Assembly (NCBI GenBank): GCA_020744225.1
Contig: JAGMWG010000010.1
Span: 1,240,001-1,304,000, forward strand
Origin: Paraphoma chrysanthemicola
Lineage: Eukaryota; Ascomycota; Dothideomycetes; Pleosporales; Phaeosphaeriaceae
Direction of reading: 5' to 3'
Length of the DNA stretch: 64,000 nucleotides
A program made the position numbers and the translations under genes. This document shows positions 46,301 to 56,869 of this stretch, in pieces. Under the pieces are notes generated by a model that saw nothing but the letters and a program-made list of their open reading frames with translations, had not been told where the DNA came from and did no database searches. The number at the start of each line of letters is the position of its first letter. The stretch's first letter is position 1.

Positions 46301-47420
46301 CCGCACAACCCGGAGAAGCCGGATCCATGTCCGTTTATGCGCCCGCCAGGGACATCATAGTTCCTTCTCCTGACGATAGACAACACAGTGGCACAAGTCA
46401 GGCAGCAGCTATTGTGGTAGGTCTTCACTACCGTAATCAGACTTGAGACGCATCTAACAACACTATAGTCAGGTTTGACAGCATATTTATATGCCGCGCC
46501 CGGTGTTGGCTCGATACATCATCCTGATGTTCCATTACTTGAAGATAATGTCAAGAAATTCATATTATCACACGCATGGACACGTGTGGTCACAGAGGAC
46601 TTGCCTGCTGGATACACCGCCTTGGACGTTGTTTACAATCTGTACAGAGGAGATAAAGCACACGAAGACGCCCCATGCGCGATTCAGTTCCCGGATGTAT
46701 CGGGCTTGGAAAAACGAGCCGGCCAATCTCAATCAGTGTGCTCACGGCCTCCGAGCTCCACAAGTTCGGCTACATCTTCGACCGCAACAAGCTTGTCAAG
46801 GTAAGCGATTGACCAACTCTTCGTATATATTCGCTTTTTGAGAAGTCATCCTCGACGTTCAATTTGCTATTACTAATCCGCATCTCTCTAGATTGTCAAC
46901 AAGCACCAATCTTGTTTCTGCTATACCGACCTCATCAAGCTCAGCTATCATCGTGTCGTCTCTGCTACCAGCCTTGACAACACCCCCTGCCTCATCACCG
47001 ACACCTCCAGAAACTGTTCCACATGAACAATGCCGTATCTACGTGAAGGAATACGACAACGCCGACCCCAACCAGCTCGGAGAAGACATTTGGAACATAT
47101 CCGTGTTCCCCATCACCGGCGATCAACTGAAAGACAACTCACCCATCTGCGCGGCCGGTGCTGAAGCAGATGAACGCACCGGCGTAGACGTGCAGTGCGA
47201 ACCATTGGGCGGCCCGTTGCATCTACAAAGAGAAAAGGACAGGACTTTGAGATTGAGATTCGGCAAGGAGACGTGGACGGGGAGTGACGAGAAATGCAAT
47301 CTTGTGAAAGATTGGTACGTGTTTGACACGACGCAGCCAGACGATCGGCTGAGGGAGACGGAGTGCAGGTTCGAGTGCAAGGTTGATTGGACGAAGAAGC
47401 CTACTTTTATCATTGGGTGA
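43330..47420 (+). CDS. Large secreted subtilisin-like (S8) protease-like protein
   Basis: Six exons: 43330-43420, 43472-45588, 45642-46026, 46076-46416, 46469-46800, 46892-47420; 1264 residues. Intron 1 uses a GC donor (GCAAGT...GCTTTGCAG); others are GT-AG. Signal peptide MKLSSLLYATLLSLSPYSIYA is followed by about 700 residues: a Ser/Thr-rich, probably O-glycosylated stretch, a Gly/Ala-rich helical segment (LLGKLAGAAGSAAKGLG) and a possible inhibitor-like domain. The S8 core then shows Asp in IYVIDDGFD (near 725), His in GHGTKMATIAAG (near 784), Asn in AAGN (near 899) and Ser in SGTSQAAAI (near 969). A second Ser/Thr linker and a Cys-containing C-terminal domain (EQCRIYV...FECKVDW) end the protein. 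Likely extracellular or wall-linked. Catalytic residues are present, so activity is plausible though DDG replaces the usual D(T/S)G. Confidence 0.88.
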
Positions 47421-48203
47421 CGGGTAATTTGGAGATGGTTTCAACGTGTCTACCGAGTGAGGATCACCTTTCGTTGCTATTAGCATTCCCGACGTGCTAC
47501 ACGCCAGCTCATACACTATAAGGTACACGCAAGACGTATCAGCGATTCGAACATTGAGAATTTATTATAGATCATAGAGAGGACGTTTGGGCGTGCGCAG
47601 GCTGCCAGGCTACAGTAATAGAGGTTAGGCTGGGCGCTAAAGCAATATCTCTCCGTCGAAAGCATGCGTCTAAACATTTGACATTGCCGTGAAGCTTTCC
47701 AATATTTGTAGAGATTATAACCACCCCCGCTTACGCTAGCCGAGGTAGAGTAAGTACAAGAGTTGGGGTACTATGTGTGGACATTCGTGGTACTTCCGCT
47801 GGGCGAGCACTTTGACCTCACTGGCGGTCCGGAGCAATGCGGAAGAGGAATCTGCAGGGATGACATTATGCCTTTTTTTTACGCCGAATCGGCAACGAAG
47901 ATATCCAGATGAGTGTATGACAATAGTGGGGAACGAATTTGGAACCCGCGCTTGTAAAGTACGTCTCACCCTTTTCGACTTAAGCATAACGTTATGTTGG
48001 CGGCTCGGCTCTACGCGGCGACATATCTCGCCGTATGTCCAGGTATGTCCGCACTGCCTCAGGCATACAAGTCTATGAGAATATTAAAAAAAGGCGAGTT
48101 AAGGACCTTGAATTCCTTCTTTCGTCGCAACTTCCCGTGTACGATACATAACAATCTCTACCTTCCCGCCTTGCACGTACCCGCCTATCATCAACAAAAA
48201 CAA
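47421..48203. other. Intergenic, nothing recognised
   Basis: 3' region of the protease and 5' leader of the next gene. The open frame upstream of 48204 lacks coding character. Confidence 0.5.
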
Positions 48204-48692
48204 ATGTCACGCACCGCTCCCTCCCCAAGAGGAGTCGATCCTTCTGCTCCAGGCAACGTCATCCGTATTGCACTGGCGGTCGAATCCGTTTTCACAGTTG
48301 GTATTTCTGCCTACTACATCTTCTTTCCACGCCATTATTTGCTACGTACACTGGGCGCGGCTTCTGCTCAAGCCACGACGACAGCATTACAAATGACTCA
48401 ACAATATGGTGCTGTCGGCGTCTTGGTCGGTGCCGGAGTCGGTCTCTTCGTACCCAACACAAAGAATTTGATCGAATTCCGTCAGCCATTGTATCGCGCT
48501 TTACTTGCCTTTGAGGTTGCGTTTATTCCACTACTCTTATGGCAAGCTCTCAAGATGGAGGATGGCATACCAAAGAATTCACTGGTATCGACAGCAACGC
48601 AATTTGTGCCATTCGTTGTATGGAGGATTTTCACTCTTGGATGGAAGCCGGAGTGGTTTGGACGATATCTGGACGGAAAGAAGTCGGAGTAG
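48204..48692 (+). CDS. Small four-helix membrane protein, unknown function
   Basis: Single exon, 162 residues. The ATG at 48204 (MSRTAPSPRGVDPS) follows a CAACAAAAACAA leader, a favourable context; an upstream in-frame ATG at 47994 would add low-complexity residues and is less likely. Four hydrophobic stretches: VIRIALAVESVFTVGISAYY, QYGAVGVLVGAGVGLFVP, YRALLAFEVAFIPLLLWQA and TQFVPFVVWRIFTLGW. The end (KPEWFGRYLDGKKSE) is charged. It resembles small uncharacterised fungal membrane proteins. No signal peptide. Localisation cannot be told. Confidence 0.8.
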   Translation: MSRTAPSPRGVDPSAPGNVIRIALAVESVFTVGISAYYIFFPRHYLLRTLGAASAQATTTALQMTQQYGAVGVLVGAGVGLFVPNTKNLIEFRQPLYRALLAFEVAFIPLLLWQALKMEDGIPKNSLVSTATQFVPFVVWRIFTLGWKPEWFGRYLDGKKSE

Positions 48693-49122
48693 AATGCCAT
48701 TAGTTCTCGCATACAATTAAGGAGGGAACGGGTCATAATGTTGCATCATTGTCAACGAAAGAAAGGAAGTTGGCTGATGAACAGCTACACCCTCGCCGTA
48801 GTGCAAAGTACTAGATCCCTCATCCCTAGATAGTACGGCCCGTACACAATGCTCAATATGGATACTGATTGTGGCCAGTAAGATTGGCTCGCCCCGCAAC
48901 AGTCCCCTCTTACTCATCCTTGTTTCGATCTCTCTGTTGCTTATCGTGTCCTTTCAGCGAAGATTAGAATAGTGTCGCAACGCGGCAATAAGCCACTTGA
49001 TCTGCAAACATTCCGCACAATGGAGTAAGCGACGTTAACAACTGCGTGGTAGTACTTTCGACCTGAGAAGCACGGCGAGTATTTGGAGTTTGCCACGCGT
49101 CGATTGCTCTTAGTTGCCAACG
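48693..49122. other. Intergenic, nothing recognised
   Basis: No gene, RNA or repeat seen. It lies between the small membrane protein gene and a decayed-looking coding stretch. Confidence 0.5.
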
Positions 49123-50092
49123 TCAGACAGAGTCCACGTGCTTCGACATACCGGAGCGGTAACAAAACGTCATCCCAGAGTTCAGACAGAACGGATATTG
49201 TTGATGCATCTGACCCCATTCAATCGCTCGGTCGAAAGTGGCCGGGTCCTTAAGAGCTAGCGGTGACCTGACTGTGTTGGTTGGTTTGTCGTTTCTATCC
49301 ATCGTCGCATCATCGCGGGTGACCTGTTGTAACGCTTCGGTGTGAAGCTGGACTGGTACAGTTGAGGCGGTGTTGACATCACTTGGTGTATGTGGCTCGT
49401 AGATGATGTCTGCGTCTCCGTTCGGCTTGTCAACCGGAAGACTGTCGTGGTATCGCGGTGACTGAGGGACGTCTCACTTTCTCGTTGGTCGTATGCTTGA
49501 GAGAAGCCAGCTGCTCTTTTGTAGTCGGTAGTTGCCAGTTCTTCTCTCGTAAGAGCTGTCTTAGACGCACAAATTCGGCTTCGAGAGAGACTGTGTTTGG
49601 TGGCGTATCGGCGTGGTTGTTCCTGTCACCGGCGGTACGGTCATTGGGCAGATCTTATGAGCTGTGGTCGCTGTCTGTGCGTCGCTGTTCTAGTGACCGA
49701 CTCTGGGTCTCGTCATCGCTGTGGGCGCGCCTGCGAAGGCGCTGACGTGCATTGAGGTGAACATCATCACGAGAAGGCTGTACATGTTACATGCTCGGTG
49801 TCTGGACCGCTGCTGTTTCGCTGATCTTCGATGTGCCTGCAATGTCGTCGAACCACACCGTGGTCCGAATCGTCCGGTCGTTGTTCTAATGGTTGTTCTG
49901 AATGATGCTCTCATGGTTGCCTGCGTGGTCATTAATGTCGTCAAGAGGAGACTGTGCTTCTTCCTGTAGGTCTCTGCCAATTACCTTTTCAAGAGTTTGT
50001 CAACTGTCGAACATCTGGCGGTTCAACAAATGTGTCCAGAAGTCAGGTCGATCCAGCTTCAACTGGAGCGTTTGCAAGACTTAAGAAATTCA
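49123..50092 (-). pseudogene. Possible decayed gene (interrupted coding-like sequence)
   Basis: On the minus strand a frame stays open for 117 codons from 49473 to the stop at 49123 but has no early ATG; its text is protein-like (LALKDPATFDRAIEWGQMHQ). Just upstream, a shifted frame carries an apparent coiled-coil segment (SLEAEFVRLRQLLREKNWQL) and continues protein-like back to about 50090 with stops at 50092, 50083, 50002, 49888, 49789 and 49657. I cannot name the family; a retroelement gag-like relic is one guess. The number of stops is not far from what random sequence gives, so the call rests on the coiled-coil and the long last frame. Confidence 0.3.
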
Positions 50093-50427
50093 TTTTGGCT
50101 GGCAGAGGTACGCTGGTCTGGGGTGAATGCCGTCGAGAACGGGATACATGTGTTCTATGTGCGCTGGCATGCGCGGTGACGTGACGGCTTTATTGATGAG
50201 TCGCTGGCGACAGCCGTGATGCGCGTGAGCCAGAAGGAGCACCCTGATATACTGGCTTAACAAGGGGAGGACCGCGCCAGTAGCTGGAAAGTAGCTGTAG
50301 GAAGTTGGGAAGTGCATGTGGCGTGCCATGGATTGCCTACAGAGCCTGCGAGGGTAAATCTTGGTCGAGGAGGCTTCTACTCCGCCCGAGCCCGCTTCTT
50401 CTTTCGTTCAGACCCAGGTTTACACCC
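50093..50427. other. Intergenic, nothing firm
   Basis: Short gap between the decayed-looking stretch and the 3' end of the FAD oxidoreductase. A minus frame of 79 codons (50329-50090) may belong to the decayed stretch. Confidence 0.4.
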
Positions 50428-51723
50428 TCACAATCCAAATTTCCTCGGATCTAGCTGCGAAATCTTCGCACTCCTCGCATCCCCCTCCCAGACAATCTCA
50501 CTCAACAGCTTTCCCGTCCCGGGCCCATTCTGGATACCCCAACACGTATGCCCAGCACCCATCAGCAACCCCTTCACACTCGTCTGTCCCACTAATGGAC
50601 CTCCACCTCGGCCTTCTACATTTGGCAGATAGCACGCTTGTCTTGCCGTGACTTCTCCGTCGCGTAATTCCTCGGATATAGAGCCGACTTGGTCTATGAT
50701 ATCCTGACACCTCGACTCGTCGCATTGTACAAGATCGCTCGATGTAGGCAGGGGAATGAGGTGATCGCCCTCACCGCAGGCGTAGACTTCGTTGTTTGGA
50801 CGTGCGTAGATCTCGGGAGTTACGATCTCTGAACGCCTGGAATTTGTGCGAGGAAGATCAATGGACGTGAAAAGTGCGTACGCAGAGACGGGGTTTGATG
50901 GGCGGATCGTCACGCTGTGTGCACGGAGTGCTGAAATTGGTGATTGTTTCCAGATAGTTCTCGTCCAGGGACCGGCGGTAAGGATGACGGTGGATGCAGG
51001 GAGGGTATGTGAGTCGTGAGAGCCTTTGGTAATGTATGTGACGGATTTGACGGCCCCGTCGGACTGGTTGATGGATGTAGCCGAGCCATATACGATCTTT
51101 ACACCCTTTCCTTCAGCAAGCTCGGCCATGGACGTAGTAAATTGATACGGGTGAACTTGTGCTGTTGTAAGAGGTGTGCCCATCTCTTCATAGCTCTTAA
51201 GGCCTTCTGCAGCGACCCAGTCGAGGTCTTTTGGCACACCAGCAGCGCGAAGTAGGCCGATTGCTTTCTGTGTGCGTTTCTGGAGAGAAACTGAATCGCT
51301 GTTGGTGGTGGAGGCATCGTTCTTCTTCGCTAAGACGCCTTTCATGTCGACTTGTCCACAGTGCACGGCACGGTAGCCCCATCGTTCTGCGCCGTCATGC
51401 TTCTCGGCGAGCTCTTGGTGAAGTTTGTAACTCAATGGGACGATGCATGACGGGTATGCCCAGAGTGCGAGAAGACCGCCAGCTTTTCCTGAAGCGCCAC
51501 CCGCAATTTTCGTCGCTTCCAGTAGTGTTATTGTATCTCTTTCCTTGTCAAACCTTTCATGCTGCGATAAGAAATATGCAGTAGTTGATCCAATGATTCC
51601 GCCACCTAGGCTGATTAGCGATGTAAAGTGAATTTCGTGGATGTTTGTACCAATAATGACAATATTGCGCTTTTGCTGATCGGACGCCATGATGCTAGCT
51701 AAACGTGATGTTGCTTTTAGCAT
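50428..51723 (-). CDS. FAD-dependent oxidoreductase (DAO family, TDA3-like)
   Basis: FAD-binding D-amino-acid-oxidase-fold oxidoreductase, most like yeast Tda3 (putative oxidoreductase linked to endosome-Golgi traffic). The genomic frame reads through, but 51650-51606 is a 45 nt intron (GTACAA donor, GCTAATC branch, CCTAG acceptor). Removing it restores the Rossmann motif IVIIGGGIIGSTTAYFL (GxGxxG); leaving it splits the motif. Exons 51723-51651 and 51605-50428, 416 residues; start at 51723 or at the inner ATG MASDQQKRN. Further marks: LLEATKIAGGASGKAGG after the second strand, STVILTAGPWTRT, and the C-terminal GAGHTCWGIQNGPGTGKLL FAD-contact region. No signal peptide. Substrate unknown. It is an intact gene in an otherwise gene-poor stretch. 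Confidence 0.9.
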   Translation of the reverse strand: MLKATSRLASIMASDQQKRNIVIIGTNIHEIHFTSLISLGGGIIGSTTAYFLSQHERFDKERDTITLLEATKIAGGASGKAGGLLALWAYPSCIVPLSYKLHQELAEKHDGAERWGYRAVHCGQVDMKGVLAKKNDASTTNSDSVSLQKRTQKAIGLLRAAGVPKDLDWVAAEGLKSYEEMGTPLTTAQVHPYQFTTSMAELAEGKGVKIVYGSATSINQSDGAVKSVTYITKGSHDSHTLPASTVILTAGPWTRTIWKQSPISALRAHSVTIRPSNPVSAYALFTSIDLPRTNSRRSEIVTPEIYARPNNEVYACGEGDHLIPLPTSSDLVQCDESRCQDIIDQVGSISEELRDGEVTARQACYLPNVEGRGGGPLVGQTSVKGLLMGAGHTCWGIQNGPGTGKLLSEIVWEGDARSAKISQLDPRKFGL

Positions 51724-52089
51724 AAGTCAAGTTCAAAGTCAGAGTGTGGCGTTATCGAAGGTGTCGAAGTTTGGGATCTCGGTAAGAAAATATCCCGACG
51801 ACGTCATAGGCCAGTTCATCTCATTTGCATAGCTGCCCCTCAGCATACTAAATACTCAGTAACCATCCAAGATATAGATTCCATAGAGAGAGATACCTTG
51901 CAGCTATGTGGTACGGCATTTTGCTATTACTCGGCAGGTGCGTTAATTTGACAGTTACGTGGCGAAAGTACTCGTTGACTTTTAAGTGCAATGTTATAAG
52001 CTGACATATGTTAGGATCGATCCAAATGATCCCCGCAAGGCAAGTATTGACATTACATCGTTCATATATATGTTAAAGGGTTGACTGTT
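51724..52089. other. Intergenic, AT-richer
   Basis: 5' region of the FAD oxidoreductase. The block 51840-52080 is richer in A and T than the flanks. No feature recognised. Confidence 0.5.
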
Positions 52090-53277
52090 CCTACAGGAGC
52101 GTTTACACGTGATGGGAACGAGTCTAATGAGTCTAATTCCGATAACGAGTCGAACCACGCAAATTAGCCACGGGAGCAGCTAGAGCTCGGTTTGAACAAT
52201 GGATTGAACGACGGTAATATACCTCAAATACTTCTACTGGAGGACGACGATGGCTTCGGTTCAGAGACGCCGACTCCACCACCAACTCCGCCGTGACCAC
52301 CTCCACTCGATACGATGCCTTGAAAAAAGAGTCACGATACATGGCTGCCGGCACCCTCTATGACCTATAAGCCAAGATCACCTCGATCAGTCGCGACGGT
52401 CTGGTGGGCAGCAATAACATGTTGCGTTCCTTCGTCATTGACACAAATCCGCCAAAAAACCGCATCCTGCCCAGAGACATTGGCGACAAGTGGTCGGGTA
52501 GCTCGACTATGACACTCGGTACCTTGGTTTGGCCAGATGATGTCACGACATTCTTACTCCTGCACGATGCTGCAGTCTTGGCCGCAGTGCTCGGCCACTA
52601 TACTTTGGCGGCGGCGTCTTCAAGAGCTAGGGTCGAATGCGATGGCTGCATTGCGACAAGGGACTGCCTCGATGCCAACGTTGGGCGGACACCCGGTGTG
52701 TGTCGTCGAGTAGGACTGATCCGGCAAGCTGTCCAAGATCTTCGGTGCACGGAATTTATCCTACATCAGCGCACGTGCTCGGTTCAGGGGCAGGCGTCTA
52801 AAGCACCCTCGCGGGCAGGTACGTTGGCAACGGTTCCCTTCTTGTGCGCTTTCTTTGTATCGTCGAAAGACTGACACTTTTATAGGAGCTACTGGGCCTC
52901 ACCGAATATCAGCACGAGGAGGACGAGTTTGACCGTGACGAGTCTGATAGAGATGACGAGTCAGACCGTTGGTCGTGGGGTAATGTGAGGCTGGGTGTGC
53001 CTTCTGAAGCACACGACATTCTCCGCTGATGCACCCTCTTGATGTCATCGAGGACTGTCGCAGTCTCTTGAGAATCTCGAGACCCCAGAGACTCCCAACG
53101 GTCCTGGCACTGTGCAAATAGCATCAAACCAGACTGGTCAAACTCCGAAATCTTCTTCACCAAAGAAGTGGCTTGATTGGCAGCGGAGCAGTACGAAGAG
53201 GCCAGAATACCTGATTGTGGAGGACGTCCTCGTTGAAGTGGTGACACCTTCAAAGAAGAAGAAGAGGCGAGTCTGAA
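52090..53277 (+). pseudogene. Possible decayed gene, acidic and basic segments
   Basis: Plus-strand pieces look coding but do not form one frame. Near 52110-52160 there is an Asn/Ser/Asp-rich frame (GNESNESNSDNESNHAN) ended by TAG; then GLNDGNIPQILLLEDDDGFG up to a TGA; a stop-interrupted piece through 52400-52640; an acidic stretch at about 52895-52975 (DEFDRDESDRDDESD); and a 72-codon open frame 53061-53276 ending in VVTPSKKKKRRV. An intron-like block (GTACGT near 52820 to TATAG at 52885) can be seen but does not fix the phase. No family recognised. Read as a relic of a nuclear-type acidic/basic protein, or chance. Confidence 0.27.
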
Positions 53278-53910
53278 TCGGAAGCCACTCTGAGTAGGAA
53301 GAGGGTCTGAAATGGAGGCGAGCTTAGGCTGGTGTTTGAAGGCATGCGTGATGGACTATTTCTGTCCAACATTATGAAGCTCATCGTTTTGGGTAAGATA
53401 TGGGCATTCATGGTTGGTATGTCAGCTAAGCAGGACGAGCATTTGCAGACTTGGTGGACATGGTGTGGATGGATCGTTACCGCATCTAATTGTATTATGG
53501 ACGTGACATGTTCTACATCCCATCTGCCCATCCTGTTCCCAGTATCTTCAATCACCGGTGTAGAAGCCAGACGTATCCTCGTCATCATCCTCGTAGTCAC
53601 GCTGAAATATTACCTCGATATCTGGTCGCGTTTCTCCAAGCACTTTGATGGCATGCTCTTTCTGGCTTTTGCTCAAGACGCGCAAAACAATTCGTATCTG
53701 TGTCAGCGCTGACAATGACGTATTGTCGAGAGGAAGCAAGTCCGGGCTCCAGGACTGAAGGTAGGACCCATCCTCAACGGATAGACTGACGTGGCGCGTC
53801 GCGAGTAAATGGTCCTTGTCCGTTTCAATAACTTACTGTTTGATGCTCTGCACGCTGTCAAATTCGAGCCACGACTCTTCGTACACCACGCTGTAGAATT
53901 TAATAAAGAC
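53278..53910. other. Intergenic, no supported gene
   Basis: Open frames on both strands (53332-53712 plus, 53250-53600 minus) lack domain or splice support. Confidence 0.45.
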
Positions 53911-54684
53911 CTATTTGGCTGACAAGAGTGTGTCAAGAAATCCATTGCGTGGTGGAGCAGCGCAAGGTGGAGCAGCGCGAGTAGAATACAACCTGAGCTG
54001 AGGACAGAAGCCGATGCTCGAGTGCATCAAGGTGAACCGTTCGTTGTCACCAAGGCCTGCAATTACTCCGCGATAGATCCTCTCTCGGATATACCATAGG
54101 AGGCGAGCGAGAGTTCCAAGACCGCAGTCGACACATTGGCTGTGTAACCACGGGCCTCCCACAAACGACGAGCCGTAGACGACGTGCGGTCCATTGTTGC
54201 AGACGAAGTGTTGCTGGTTGGCAGGAGTGTTGATGGTGCGGTATATACATTGCGTGCCTGCAAAGTCCAAATCGTCTGTGGCGCGAATACAACTGCATTG
54301 CTTGCAGGTAAAGGTCGGCAGCCGTCAGCGCTCTGGTCTGGCTGCTGGTGGCAGGGATGTCGACCTGCGCCCACTGATACCCTGATGCGATCTACGTGTA
54401 GCTGAGCGTGATTTCCTGATCCTTGCACTTTGTGGTGGCCCAGTAGGTCGGCCAAAAGTCGTTAACGCTCTATCCTTCGTGATGCCCTGACTCCTCCATT
54501 CAAATTGGACCTGGTCCCACCGAGCGTCGCGCTGTCGTTGTGCCTCGTCTCTGAGCGCTGTGCGGATGGACGCTCTTTTTTGCGCAGACTTTGCTTTCTT
54601 GGAAAGTAAGCGCGCCGCGATGGCCTTGGAGCGTACGGATTTTGATTGCGGACGTAGAGAGTGTGATTCTGTTGCGTTGGCCAT
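53911..54684 (-). CDS. Candidate gene: basic N-terminus plus Cys-rich segment
   Basis: Two coding-looking minus-strand frames. The upstream one starts at 54684 (MANATESHSLRPQSKS) and is helical and basic (KAIAARLLSKKAKSAQKR, then DEAQRQRDARWDQVQFEW). The downstream one, about 54310-53911, carries spaced cysteines (FTCKQCSCIRAT, GTQCIYRT, HFVCNNGPHVVYG, SQCVDCGLGTL) and a Trp/Arg-rich helix (LLWYIRERIYRGV). The cysteines could bind zinc. An intron between them is needed, but candidate donors (CAC|GTAGAT, AAA|GTGCAA) and the acceptor are not decisive. If real, it is a small putative zinc-binding protein; no known family. Confidence 0.4.
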
Positions 54685-55352
54685 ATTCGTGGCTGCGTAG
54701 ATCGTGTGTATGTTGGTGTTGTGTCTTGTAGACGAAAGGTAAAGTCATCGGGCAACAGCTATGTAGCAGGATTCTAGTCACTACCCTTCCTGAAAAAAAC
54801 CTGAGAGCCCGTTCATCGCGCCCTTCTGAGCTTTTGGTGTACCTAGATAACTCACTGGACGATCAGCATATATTGCACGACCAGTGAATAATATCTGCAC
54901 TCACACATACGGTCCATACCGTTGATATGAACAGGGACAGCTTGCTAACGCATACTCGCATCAAGAACCGCCACAATCCGTGGCCATAGAAACTCAAATG
55001 TTGCGGACAATTAGCTTTGAATATTTTATTACGCAAGAGTCTGGATAGCCTCAAGACCTTTACTTTTCATCTCTCTGAATCAATACTTTAAAGGGTGCAG
55101 CTACCTGTGAGTATGCGAACTGAAAGAGATGCCGCTCAACTCCGTCGAATCAAGTTTTCTGATATAGTACGATGTGCCAACATACACCTTCAATTCATAC
55201 TAGTATGCAAGTGCAACAGACGTATGGTAATCATGGTATATCTCGAAAAAATGTCGATGTTGAGAATTGCGCTGGAATCAGACTCCTGACAGTACAATCT
55301 ATCCATATATACAAACATGAGAAGACTACCTCGCCATGATGCAGATGGACAT
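54685..55352. other. Intergenic, nothing recognised
   Basis: No gene, RNA or repeat recognised between the Cys-rich candidate (-) and the WW-domain gene (-). Confidence 0.5.
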
Positions 55353-56356
55353 CTAAAAATCACCACCACCGCCCATATCACCCCCAAAATCCCCTCCACC
55401 ATCGCCGCCAAAATCTCCACCTCCGTCCCCTCCACCATAATCTCCTCCGCCGTAATCGCCTCCATGATCGCCGCCATCGCCCGCATCAGCCATTGCCGAA
55501 CCAAGCAATGCGCCTCCAAGCAAGCCACCTCCAGCACCCAAGGCCATTGCACCTCCAGCGCCCATTCCACCACCTGGGCGTCTTCCTCCGCCCATTCCTC
55601 CCATGCCGCCCATCATAGGGCGGCCCGGTTGCTGATAATATCCCGGTTGAGGACCATATCCTGGCTGCGCTCCGTATCCAGGCTGTCCATAATGCGACTG
55701 CTGCGGGTATGCATGTGAAGAACTACTTGAGCCATGACCTGAGGCCTTGCCCAATAGCTTTCCAAGCAGGCCGCCCTTACTCTTGCCCTTATCTTGTGTC
55801 TGGCCATCATATGGCGACTGTGTTTGCGCATATGGGCTCGCGGCGCCTTGCGGCGGGTAGCTGCCGTACTGACCCTGGCCCTGACCCTGTTGCGCCTGTT
55901 GTCCGTAATAGTCATTCGACGCACCAGGACCGGGACCGTGTGATCTTGCGCGCGCCTCCTCCTCTTCTTGTAGCTTTCTCGCGAGCTTCTCGTCTTCGGT
56001 TATGTTAGCACCGACATGGCTCGCGTAGGGGTTGTTCGAGCTAAATGTCGATTTCTCGCTCGTACCGGTCACGTTGCTGCCTACTGCGCCTGGTCCGCCT
56101 GGGATGTACGAGGGTGGTGGGTGGTCGGGCGGCCCTTCGCCGGGCGGGTATACTGGCTCGATGGGTTTGTCCCATTGCGATCGCTTCGTGTAGATGTTGA
56201 CAAAGAACCATTCGCTGTACTGGTCGTTCCAAACCGCCTTCCACCCTTCTGGAACTTTAGGTGGAGGAGGGCCCTGTATTGCATCAGCCGTTTGATCCGC
56301 TTACTATCCGCTTCTTGAGGTGGTAATCATACCGTTGGGGGCGCGAAGTCTGTCAT
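55353..56356 (-). CDS. WW-domain protein with Gly/Tyr-rich tail
   Basis: Exon 1 (56356-56333) encodes MTDFAPPT; after a 59 nt intron, exon 2 (56273-55353) runs to the stop; 314 residues. The WW domain, which binds Pro-rich peptides, is at about residues 12-45: VPEGWKAVWNDQYSEWFFV with the second Trp in SQWDKPIEP. It is followed by a Pro/Gly linker (PDHPPPSYIPGG), a charged helix (EDEKLARKLQEEEEARARS) and low-complexity Gln/Tyr/Gly repeats (GYGAQPGYGPQPGYYQQ). The tail is a hydrophobic glycine stretch (GAGGAMALGAGGGLLGGAL) then repeated GGD/YGGGD units. Fungal proteins of this build are common and mostly uncharacterised. An ORF-only reading loses the first exon and half of the WW domain. Confidence 0.9.
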
Positions 56357-56869
56357 GATTTGATTCCCGGTGAAAACCACTTGGGATGGATATGCTCGAT
56401 TTTACGACCGAGAAAACAATCTTTGGTACAGCTGTAGTAAGTTGTGGGCAGTGTAGCGGGGTGATGGTGAGCTCATAAGCTAGCTAACGAACGACGCGCG
56501 AACTGGAGTTCGGAAGAGCGCGCGTCATTGTGGCGACACGGCAAATCCTCCACGTGCTGGCTGCTCAGCCACAAACCCCGGAAATGCGGGTACTCTAAAT
56601 CCTGTAATACGCATGTGCGGGCGCTGTTTGAGCAAGAAGAGAAAGTTTGTTTGATTATTGCAAAGTATGTGCAAAAGCAACGTCGCCAGATATGTCCACC
56701 GTCAGCTATCAATCGCTTCAAATGAATGCAAGATACAAGAAGCGCAGGTTACAAAAGAAAGCGTCGCTGAAGTGGCGCACTGAAGACAGGCAGGCCATGC
56801 TAAAAGATGTACTTGTACAGATCAATGCATAGCTGCGTTTGACCGATGATTACCAAAGACGATGTCCGC
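56357..56869. other. Intergenic between WW-domain gene and EDE1
   Basis: Holds the promoter of the WW-domain gene and the 3' UTR of EDE1. Nothing else recognised. Confidence 0.55.

Noticed and set aside
49600..49900. In-frame TAA/TAG codons as proof of RIP
   Set aside because: Any stop codon is one C-to-T step from a Gln or Arg codon, so this pattern is not discriminating without other copies to compare.
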